The notes under the pieces were generated by a model that was given only the letters and a program-made list of their open reading frames with translations, was not told where the DNA came from and ran no database searches. Source: an uncultured Bacilli bacterium (lineage in GTDB: Bacteria; Bacillota_I; Bacilli_A; RF39; UBA660). From it: 13,268 nucleotides of DNA. The DNA is taken from the NCBI GenBank assembly GCA_944363685.1, contig CALVUV010000027.1:1-13268 (forward strand). The letters are read 5' to 3'. Positions 5,986 through 11,267 of the stretch are shown here, piece after piece (position 1 is the first letter of the stretch; each line of letters starts with the position of its first letter). The position numbers and the translations under genes are program-made.

Positions 5986-6195
5986 ATTATTAAATATATA
6001 GTTATAGGAGTAATTGGTTTTATTTTAACTACTATGGGATTCTTTTACCTAATTATTTACTTTAATTTATTTACTTTTGGGTATTCTTTTAAAGAATATT
6101 TAATATTTATATTAAAGGATAATAAAGTATATATATTAATAGTGGGAATTATCCTTTTAATAATTGCTTTAAGAAAGGGGAAATTGAAAAGATGA
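5986..6195 (+). CDS. Small two-helix membrane protein, apparent AUU start
   Basis: The frame is open from 5971 to a TGA at 6193-6195 and encodes about 69 residues from ATT 5986. Two hydrophobic segments (YIVIGVIGFILTTMGFFYLI and VYILIVGIILLIIAL) flank the polar stretch FGYSFKEYLIFILKDNK, and the protein ends in basic RKGKLKR. There is no ATG, GTG or TTG before an ATG at 6034, which would cut away half of the first helix and has no ribosome site. TTAGGTGAT at 5977-5985 closely resembles the site used by the lipoprotein and minus-strand genes, pointing to ATT at 5986 or 5989 as start. The stop overlaps the next ATG (ATGA), suggesting translational coupling. The central motif resembles small uncharacterised Bacillota membrane proteins that I recall. 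Alternatives are a sequencing error in the start codon or a start mutation. Confidence 0.65.
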   Translation: MIKYIVIGVIGFILTTMGFFYLIIYFNLFTFGYSFKEYLIFILKDNKVYILIVGIILLIIALRKGKLKR

Positions 6196-6845
6196 TATAT
6201 ACATATGATATATTGTTAAATTGGACTAATGAGGATAGATTAAAAGAGTTTTTTGAATGGCGTATAGAAGATGATTTAGAACATATTAAGAAGATTCCAA
6301 TTATTAAAGTGAATGATAGATTTATTAAAGATTTATTAACATCTAAATTAGAATTAGATAAGAATTTTTTATTTAAAATTAAGAATAAGACAGAGAGTTA
6401 TTTTCATAATGATATAGATGTTATAGATTATGCTGTAATATTTACTAATGGTAAGATTTCTATAGCGGTAGAATTAGATGAAGATGGTATTACTTCTTAT
6501 AAAAGTATGATGCTTTTAGATGAAGAAGAAGAGGTATTAGAGATGAGTGAAGAGTTAGTTTTATTTAATATTGAATATAAAGTTTTGAAGAAGAATAAAA
6601 TGTATTCTTATTTAACAAGAAAAGAGGAGGAAGAAAAGGATTTTTTGATTAAAGAGCTTAATAAAATTAAAAGTAATAAAGAAGAAGCTAAGATTAATTA
6701 TTTGTATAAAGAGTTCTTTAATGATGAGGATATTAGTTATGAGTTAAAATTAAAAACATTACAAAAAGAATTAGGAAAAGAATATAATAGTTTTCATAAT
6801 AAATTATTTAAACTATTAAAGTTATCTACTATAAGAAAAAAATAA
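6192..6845 (+). CDS. YjbA-like conserved protein (UPF0736/DUF3603-like)
   Basis: This 217-residue soluble protein starts IYTYDILLNWTNEDRLKEFF, continues EWRIEDDLEHIKKIPIIKV, and has a central block DYAVIFTNGKISIAVELDEDG (split: DYAVIFTNGKIS, IAVELDEDG, residues about 79-99). A YLTRKEEEEKDFL motif near 140 leads into a Lys/Glu-rich helical C-terminal third. The opening ...YDxxxNW...HEW/FEWxxxD..., the central block and the LTRKE motif agree with what I remember of the Bacillus YjbA family, whose function is unknown. No signal peptide or membrane helix is present. AGAAAGGGG at 6172-6180 is the ribosome site, and the ATG overlaps the stop of the small membrane protein, so the two are probably co-expressed. 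The gene ends two bases before the convergent minus-strand gene. Family assignment is from memory and moderate. Confidence 0.7.
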   Translation: MIYTYDILLNWTNEDRLKEFFEWRIEDDLEHIKKIPIIKVNDRFIKDLLTSKLELDKNFLFKIKNKTESYFHNDIDVIDYAVIFTNGKISIAVELDEDGITSYKSMMLLDEEEEVLEMSEELVLFNIEYKVLKKNKMYSYLTRKEEEEKDFLIKELNKIKSNKEEAKINYLYKEFFNDEDISYELKLKTLQKELGKEYNSFHNKLFKLLKLSTIRKK

Positions 6846-6867
6846 AGTTATATTTTTTTAACTTTAT
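6836..6867 (-). terminator. Intrinsic terminator of the minus-strand gene
   Basis: A perfect 9-bp stem pairs 6842-6850 (ATAAAGTTA) with 6859-6867. On the minus strand it is followed by seven T (6842-6836), an ideal order for a minus-strand terminator. It contains the minus-strand stop codon and lies over the end of the plus-strand gene. The plus strand has no T run after the stem, so it is weaker in that direction. Confidence 0.75.
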
Positions 6868-7030
6868 CATCTTTAGGATATTCTGTATTAAATACTTTTT
6901 CAGTTAGTTCTGCTAATATTCTTTCGCATTCACGTGAGAGAATAGTTTTTTCTGTTTCTTGATATATTAGTTTTGTTAAAGTAATGAGTTCATCATTTGT
7001 ATCATTATTTAAGATATTATTATCTTGCAT
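6848..7030 (-). CDS. Small acidic helical protein of unknown function
   Basis: I do not recognise this 60-residue protein. It is polar and highly charged, predicted helical (NDELITLTKLIYQETEKTIL, then SRECERILAELTEKVF), with a short basic end (KDDKVKKI) and no membrane segment. It is almost certainly a real gene: a TTGACA/TATAAT promoter with a 17-base spacer lies upstream on the same strand, AGGTGA (plus-strand 7037-7042) lies 6 bases before the ATG, and a terminator with a T run follows the stop. It is the only minus-strand gene seen, convergent with the YjbA-like gene (2-base gap) and divergent from the lipoprotein gene, whose promoter region it shares. One Cys (CERIL) sits in the second helix. 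A small regulator or adaptor is possible but nothing in the sequence shows it. Confidence 0.8.
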   Translation of the reverse strand: MQDNNILNNDTNDELITLTKLIYQETEKTILSRECERILAELTEKVFNTEYPKDDKVKKI

Positions 7031-7050
7031 GCTTAATCACCTAATGACAA

Positions 7051-7079
7051 ATTATATGATAAAATCTTAAAAATGTCAA
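7051..7079 (-). promoter_or_regulatory. Consensus sigma-A promoter for the minus-strand gene
   Basis: On the minus strand, TTGACA (plus-strand 7074-7079) and TATAAT (7051-7056) match the consensus at every base with a 17-base spacer (7057-7073). It is the best promoter in the window. Its -35 lies just upstream of the lipoprotein gene's -10, so the two promoters overlap. Confidence 0.9.
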
Positions 7080-7086
7080 ATAGATG

Positions 7087-7092
7087 TATAAT
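7087..7092 (+). promoter_or_regulatory. -10 element for the lipoprotein gene
   Basis: TATAAT at 7087-7092, preceded by TG, lies 33 bases before the ribosome-site/ATG region. The -35 position (about 7064-7069, ATCTTA) is poor and falls within the spacer of the divergent minus-strand promoter, so RNA polymerase could hardly occupy both at once. Confidence 0.6.
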
Positions 7093-7130
7093 TGCCAAAG
7101 ATTAGTAAATAATAAGACTAGGTGATAGAT

Positions 7131-7670
7131 ATGAAAAGTAAAATATTATTGTTTTTAGTAACTGCTTTATTAATTACAGGATGTAATGATATGATGAATA
7201 CACCAACAAAGAGGGTAGAAGAATATATAGGTAAGTATCAGATACTTGATAGTACTGTTTTAACAGAGTTAGATGAAGTAGTTGATAATAGTGATTATAA
7301 TGAGAGTTATAAGGAAGAGTATAAAGAGTTAATGATAAAACAATATCAGAATTTATCTTATAAGATTAAAAGTGAACAGACTAATGGAGATAATGCTAAT
7401 GTTATAGTAGAGTTAGAAGTATTTGATTATAATAATGCATTAAAAGAAGCGAATGATTATATAGAAGAGCATAGTGATGAGTTTTTAGATGATGAGAAGG
7501 AAACTAGAAGTGAAAAAATAGATCATTATAAGATAAATGCAATGAAAGAAGTAACTGATAAAGCTAGTTATACAATTAATTTTAGTTTAGTTAAAGATAA
7601 TAAGAAATGGGTATTAGAAAAAATAAGTGATAGTGATTTAGAAAAGATACATGGTTTATATGAAGATTAA
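7131..7670 (+). CDS. Predicted lipoprotein
   Basis: The 179-residue product begins MKSKILLFLVTALLITGC: a basic start, a hydrophobic core and a lipobox (ITGC) with Cys18 as the lipidation site. The mature part is rich in Glu, Asp, Lys and Asn, mostly helical at first (VEEYIGKYQILDSTVLTELD). It ends in alternating strand-like sequence (ASYTINFSLVKDNKKWVLEK) and ISDSDLEKIHGLYED, a pattern I recall from small lipoproteins with an NTF2-like or cystatin-like domain in low-GC Bacillota. No enzyme motif is seen. The start is ATG 7131 because AGGTGAT at 7120-7126 lies just upstream; a GTG at 7122 lies inside that site. It is a single-gene unit with its own -10 and its own terminator. Confidence 0.85.
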   Translation: MKSKILLFLVTALLITGCNDMMNTPTKRVEEYIGKYQILDSTVLTELDEVVDNSDYNESYKEEYKELMIKQYQNLSYKIKSEQTNGDNANVIVELEVFDYNNALKEANDYIEEHSDEFLDDEKETRSEKIDHYKINAMKEVTDKASYTINFSLVKDNKKWVLEKISDSDLEKIHGLYED

Positions 7671-7689
7671 AAAATTAACTTCCTTTTTT
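7662..7689 (+). terminator. Intrinsic terminator of the lipoprotein gene
   Basis: GAAG (7662-7665) pairs with CTTC (7679-7682), and TTAA (7667-7670) with TTAA (7675-7678), with one bulged A and an AAAA loop. Six T follow (7684-7689). It uses the last codons and stop of the lipoprotein gene. Confidence 0.7.
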
Positions 7690-7702
7690 AAATTATTTAA
7701 GA

Positions 7703-7708
7703 TATAAT
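7703..7708 (+). promoter_or_regulatory. -10 element of the deoD operon
   Basis: TATAAT at 7703-7708 lies between the lipoprotein terminator and the leader hairpin. No good -35 is visible at the right distance (TTCCTT at 7680-7685). Transcription would start near 7715, giving a leader of about 70 bases. Confidence 0.5.
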
Positions 7709-7720
7709 TTAGATAGGAAG

Positions 7721-7767
7721 TGTTAATAATAGAGTTATAGAAATTAACATTTTTATAACTCTTTTTT
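7721..7767 (+). promoter_or_regulatory. Terminator-like hairpin in the deoD leader (candidate attenuator)
   Basis: AGAGTTATA (7731-7739) pairs perfectly with TATAACTCT (7754-7762), followed by a run of six T ending at 7767, an intrinsic terminator one base before the deoD ribosome site. The preceding gene already has its own terminator, so this one sits between the deoD -10 and its coding region. The hairpin loop contains ATTAACA (7743-7749), exactly complementary to TGTTAAT (7721-7727) just upstream. That pairing would either form a pseudoknot or compete with the terminator. It matches no riboswitch class I know. Confidence 0.5.
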
Positions 7768-7785
7768 AGAGGAGGTTAACTTATT

Positions 7786-8499
7786 ATGACAGTACATATA
7801 GAAAGTAAAAAAGAAGATATAGCAGAAGTGGTTTTAATGCCAGGAGATCCATTACGTGCTAAATATATTGCAGATAAGTTTTTAACTGATTATAAATTAG
7901 TTAATAGAGTTAGAAATATGTTTGCATATACTGGTTATTATAAAGATAAAAGAGTAACTGTTTTTGCATCAGGAATGGGTGTTCCTAGTATTGGAATATA
8001 TTCTTATGAATTATATAAATTTTATGATGTTAAAAAAATAATTAGAATTGGTACTAGTGGCTCTTTTAATAAAGATATTAAAGTAAAAGATGTAGTTTTA
8101 TCTAGTGGAGCTTACTGTAAGAGTTATTTTGATCAGTTATTTGATGGTGAAGATATTGATTATATTGAATCTAGTAAATCATTGAATGATACAATTATTA
8201 ATACTGCTAATAGTTTGAATATTCCTTTGAAAATTGGTAAGACTATTACTAGTGATGTGTTTGATTTATATAGTGATTCGATGGAGAAGTTTAAAAGTAA
8301 TTTTCCAGAAGAAGATTATCTTGCAACAGAAATGGAGGCTTTTGGATTATTTTATATGGCTTCTAAATTTAAAAGAGAAGCTACTTGTTTGTTAACAGTA
8401 GTTGATTCTTTTTATGATAAAAATAGTTTAACTAGTGAAGAGAGGGAGAAATCACTTGATCAAATGATTACATTAGCTTTGGAAGCAGCGATTATGTAG
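7786..8499 (+). CDS. deoD: Purine-nucleoside phosphorylase, DeoD (hexameric) type
   Basis: The enzyme splits purine (deoxy)ribonucleosides with phosphate to base and (deoxy)ribose-1-phosphate in the cytoplasm, for salvage. The 237 residues match the E. coli-type family length. Visible active-site features are His4, the phosphate loop MPGDPLRA (18-25, Arg24), VRNM (Arg43), IRIGTSGS (86-93, Arg87), the ribose-binding EMEA (182-185) and TVVDS (Asp207, the proton donor position), with Arg220 (SEEREKS) as its partner. The usual TVSD is TVVD here; the Asp is kept. AGAGGAGG lies 10 bases before the ATG. It leads an operon with the two M16 genes (16-base gap, then an overlap) and is preceded by a terminator-like leader hairpin that may regulate it. 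Confidence 0.95.
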   Translation: MTVHIESKKEDIAEVVLMPGDPLRAKYIADKFLTDYKLVNRVRNMFAYTGYYKDKRVTVFASGMGVPSIGIYSYELYKFYDVKKIIRIGTSGSFNKDIKVKDVVLSSGAYCKSYFDQLFDGEDIDYIESSKSLNDTIINTANSLNIPLKIGKTITSDVFDLYSDSMEKFKSNFPEEDYLATEMEAFGLFYMASKFKREATCLLTVVDSFYDKNSLTSEEREKSLDQMITLALEAAIM

Positions 8500-8515
8500 A
8501 AAGGTAAGGTGTAGT

Positions 8516-9787
8516 ATGAATTATGTAAAAAAAGAGATGGGTGCTTATAATCTTCATATTATTAAGACTAATCTTTATAAGACTATTACTGTAAAGGTGT
8601 ATTTTAGAGAAGTTGTTAGTAAAGAGAATATTACTAAGAGAAATTTTTTAAGTAGAATTATGATGCTTGGTACTAAAGATTATCCTACTAAAGTAGAACT
8701 TACTAAAAAAGAACAGGATTTATATGCTGCTAATATAGCATGTACTAATAGGAGAATGGGTAATTATTTAGATACAGGAATTAGTCTTAGAGTCTTAAAT
8801 GATAAATATACAGAAGGGGGTAATTTTGATAGAAGTTTAGATTTGTTAAACTCTATTATTTTTAATCCTAAGGTTAGTAATAATGCTTTTTCTATAGAAG
8901 ATTTTAATACTGTATATGAAGAGTATAAAGCAGATCTTAATAGTTTGGTAGAAAATAAAATGTCATACTCTTTAGTTAAAGCCCTTGAATCAACTTCTTC
9001 TTTAACTCCTGTTGGTTATAGGGGAATAGGTTATTTAGAGGACTTAGAGAAAATAACTAATGAGAATTTATATACATATTATTTAGATGTTATTAATCAT
9101 AATTATGTTGATATATTTGTTTTAGGAGATGTTCAAGAAGAAGAGATAACTGCTTTGTTTAAAGAGAAGTTTAAAGTTAATACTTTTAAGAAAAATTATC
9201 CTAAAGCATTATTAGAAGAATTAAAGGTGAATAAGAGTAAAACTGTTAGAGAAAGTGTAAAATCAGAACAAGATAATTTAGTTATAACTTTAAGTCTTAA
9301 TAATTTAACTGATTATGAAAGGAACTATCCTTTATCATTATTTAATGCTATATTAGGTGGTGGTAGTGAGTCGTTATTATTTAGAGAAGTTAGAGAGAAG
9401 AGTTCACTTGCTTATTATATTTCTAGTACTCCTAATAAATTAGATAATTTAATTATTATAAGAGGTGGAATTACAAGAGGTAAGAGTAATGATGCTATTA
9501 AGATAATAAAGAATATTTTAAAAGATATTGCAAGTGGTAAAATAGATGATGATATGATAAGAAAAGCGAAAGAATATTATACTAGTGCATTAGATGATAT
9601 TATTGAAAGTACTTTTCAAATTATAGAGAGTTATTATATGATGGAATTACTTGGTGTTGATGATATAGAAACTAAACGTAAGAAGATGTTAAAAGTGACT
9701 ATTGATGAGATAGTAGGGGTTGCTAATAAAGTTAAAATAAATACAGTCTATATATTAGAAGGAAGTGATACTGATGGAGAAAATTGA
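8516..9787 (+). CDS. M16 peptidase-family protein, non-catalytic (YmfF-like)
   Basis: This 423-residue protein has the two-half M16 (pitrilysin/insulinase) layout but no HxxEH zinc motif: where the motif should fall the sequence reads NFLSRIMMLGTKDYP (43-57). The C-terminal half keeps the substrate-side motif LGGGSESLLFREVREKSSLA (280-299) followed by YYI, with the paired Arg293 and Tyr300 typical of the family. Inactive M16 proteins with this feature usually pair with an active partner, here the next gene. This is the YmfF/YmfH arrangement of Bacillus and of several bacteriocin loci. No signal peptide is present, so the complex would be cytoplasmic. AAGGTAAGGTG at 8502-8512 is the ribosome site. 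Its end overlaps the next gene by 14 bases. Confidence 0.88.
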   Translation: MNYVKKEMGAYNLHIIKTNLYKTITVKVYFREVVSKENITKRNFLSRIMMLGTKDYPTKVELTKKEQDLYAANIACTNRRMGNYLDTGISLRVLNDKYTEGGNFDRSLDLLNSIIFNPKVSNNAFSIEDFNTVYEEYKADLNSLVENKMSYSLVKALESTSSLTPVGYRGIGYLEDLEKITNENLYTYYLDVINHNYVDIFVLGDVQEEEITALFKEKFKVNTFKKNYPKALLEELKVNKSKTVRESVKSEQDNLVITLSLNNLTDYERNYPLSLFNAILGGGSESLLFREVREKSSLAYYISSTPNKLDNLIIIRGGITRGKSNDAIKIIKNILKDIASGKIDDDMIRKAKEYYTSALDDIIESTFQIIESYYMMELLGVDDIETKRKKMLKVTIDEIVGVANKVKINTVYILEGSDTDGEN

Positions 9788-11063
9788 ATTACAAAAAGTA
9801 GATAAAACTATTTATAGAGAAGTTTTAGATAATGGTTTAGAGATTATTATTATACCTAATGAAGAGTATAGTAAAAAGAAGAATTATTATTTTAATTATG
9901 GTACTTATTATGGGGCTTTAAATAATGATTTTGTTCCTATTGGTAAAAATAAAATGACTTCTTTTCCTAAAGGTATTGCTCATTTTCTAGAGCATAAGAT
10001 GTTTGAGACTGAGAGTGGAGAGAAACCTTTTGATTTTTATGCTAAGACTGGTAGTTATGTTAATGCTTATACTAGTTATAAATCTACTTCTTATATTGTA
10101 ACTGGTAATAAGAAGATGAAAGAGAATTTAGAGTATTTATTAACTTTTGTTAATAATCCTTATTTTACAGATGAAAATGTATTGAAGGAACAAGGTATAA
10201 TAAGTGAAGAAGCGGCAATGAATTTAGATAATCCTGATTATCTAGCTTATATTACTTTAAGTAAAAATTTATATAAAGAATTACCTTATAATACTCCTAT
10301 ACTTGGTAGTGTAGAGAGTATTAAGAAAATAACTAAAGAAGATTTATATGAGTGTTATAATACTTTTTATAGACCTAATAATATGTATTTAGTAGTAGGA
10401 GGAGCGGTTAATCCTGATGAAATTGTTAAAATTACTACTAAGGCTTTATCTAATTTAAAGAAAGATGATAATAGTAAGATAAATGTAAAAAAATATAAAG
10501 AACCTGTAAAGGTTGTAAAAGAATATGAGAAGATAGTAAGAGATGTAAAAGTAGATAAAATATCTATTGGTTATAAGATGGATAGATATAGATTTGCTAT
10601 TAAGAATGATATAGTTTTAGATTTATATTTAAATATGATAGTATCTTTATGTTTTGGGGCTAGTTCTAAGTTTAAAGAAATGATTAGAAAAAGACATTTA
10701 GTAAGTAGAAGTGGTTATTATTTTGATAGATTTGATGATATTGTTACTTTTACAGTAGAAGCGGATACTTTAAATACTCCTGTTTATTTAAGAGAGTTAG
10801 AGAATTATTTAGCTAATTTAGATGTATTAGAAGAAGATTTAGAAAGAATAAAGAAAGTTTGGATATCTAGTGAAGTTGTTAAGAGTGATTATCCTGATAA
10901 TTTAGTAGATAATATAGTAGGGGATTTAGTTACTTATAGGAAGATTGTTCCTAATTATGTTGATTTAATAAGAAATATGAATATAAGTACTTTAAAAGAA
11001 GTTATTAAGTCTTTAGATTTTTCTAATAAATCTATAGTTGAAGTTACAAAAGAATCTGATTGA
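9774..11063 (+). CDS. M16-family zinc metallopeptidase (YmfH-like), catalytic partner
   Basis: This is a 429-residue pitrilysin-type peptidase. It has the inverted zinc motif HFLEH at 70-74 (preceded by KGIA) and the third ligand in IISEEAAMN (Glu145 or Glu146), about 72 residues on, as the family requires. GSYVNAYTSYKSTSYIVTGN follows the motif as in active members, and YRPNNMYLVVGG lies near 200. It probably forms a heterodimer with the preceding non-catalytic protein; the peptide substrate is unknown. AAGGAAG at 9759-9765 lies 8 bases before the ATG at 9774; a GTG at 9765 would add three residues. The start overlaps the upstream gene, implying coupled translation and matched amounts. No strong terminator follows; readthrough would reach the hairpin at 11210-11244. 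Confidence 0.92.
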   Translation: MEKIELQKVDKTIYREVLDNGLEIIIIPNEEYSKKKNYYFNYGTYYGALNNDFVPIGKNKMTSFPKGIAHFLEHKMFETESGEKPFDFYAKTGSYVNAYTSYKSTSYIVTGNKKMKENLEYLLTFVNNPYFTDENVLKEQGIISEEAAMNLDNPDYLAYITLSKNLYKELPYNTPILGSVESIKKITKEDLYECYNTFYRPNNMYLVVGGAVNPDEIVKITTKALSNLKKDDNSKINVKKYKEPVKVVKEYEKIVRDVKVDKISIGYKMDRYRFAIKNDIVLDLYLNMIVSLCFGASSKFKEMIRKRHLVSRSGYYFDRFDDIVTFTVEADTLNTPVYLRELENYLANLDVLEEDLERIKKVWISSEVVKSDYPDNLVDNIVGDLVTYRKIVPNYVDLIRNMNISTLKEVIKSLDFSNKSIVEVTKESD

Positions 11064-11086
11064 TAATTTTTATTAGTTATGATAAT
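11060..11086 (+). promoter_or_regulatory. Promoter of the surface-protein locus
   Basis: TTGATA (11060-11065) overlaps the stop region of the M16 gene, and GATAAT (11081-11086) follows after 15 bases, within TATGATAATATT. If the true -10 is TAATAT (11083-11088) the spacer is 17. The same arrangement precedes the decayed paralogue at 3237-3266. Confidence 0.5.
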
Positions 11087-11121
11087 ATTAAGTTAACAAG
11101 ATAGGAAAGAAGGTAGAAAAT

Positions 11122-11154
11122 ATGAGAAAATTATGTTTACAATATGTTACCTAG
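11122..11154 (+). CDS. Possible 10-residue leader peptide
   Basis: ATG at 11122 opens MRKLCLQYVT and stops at TAG 11152-11154. AAAGAAGG at 11107-11114 lies at a workable distance for translation. It sits between the promoter and a terminator hairpin, the position of attenuation leader peptides. It shows no run of a single amino acid. It may be chance: such a short frame carries little weight. Confidence 0.25.
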   Translation: MRKLCLQYVT

Positions 11155-11209
11155 GGGGGAGGCAATTTACTAGTAAACTAAGTAATAAAATTACTTTCTT
11201 TCATAATGG

Positions 11210-11244
11210 AAAAAGAATAGAGTAAGTGTATTCTATTCTTTTTT
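11210..11244 (+). terminator. Terminator hairpin upstream of the surface-protein gene
   Basis: A perfect 12-bp stem pairs 11210-11221 (AAAAAGAATAGA) with 11232-11243, around a 10-base loop, with a T run 11239-11244. It stands 10 bases before the ribosome site of the next gene, so that gene's transcript must either pass it or start inside a very short stretch after it. Confidence 0.75.
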
Positions 11245-11267
11245 GTATTGTATGAAAGGAGTATATT

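Larger units (their letters stand above)
11089..11267 (+). promoter_or_regulatory. Structured leader of the surface-protein gene
   Basis: About 180 bases of untranslated leader hold several ordered elements. They are a possible 10-codon peptide, AGGTA/TACCT pairing (11111-11115 with 11148-11152), a run of six G (11154-11159), a 12-base perfect palindrome (TTTACTAGTAAA, 11166-11177), a 7-bp hairpin (11180-11186 with 11190-11196, loop AAA) and a terminator directly before the gene. This is the layout of an attenuator or riboswitch-type leader, but I cannot match it to a known class. The six-G run is exceptional in DNA this AT-rich. Confidence 0.5.

Noticed and set aside
7122..7130. GTG start three codons before the lipoprotein ATG
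   Set aside because: The GTG lies within the AGGTGAT ribosome site; the ATG at 7131 has correct spacing and gives a normal signal peptide.
9765..9773. GTG start for the catalytic M16 protein
   Set aside because: It lies at the end of AAGGAAG, too close for its own ribosome site; ATG 9774 is well placed.
11089..11267. A cyclic-di-GMP or other known riboswitch in the surface-protein leader
   Set aside because: AGGCAAT resembles one conserved block only superficially; the GACGCAAAGCC-type partner and other signatures are absent.
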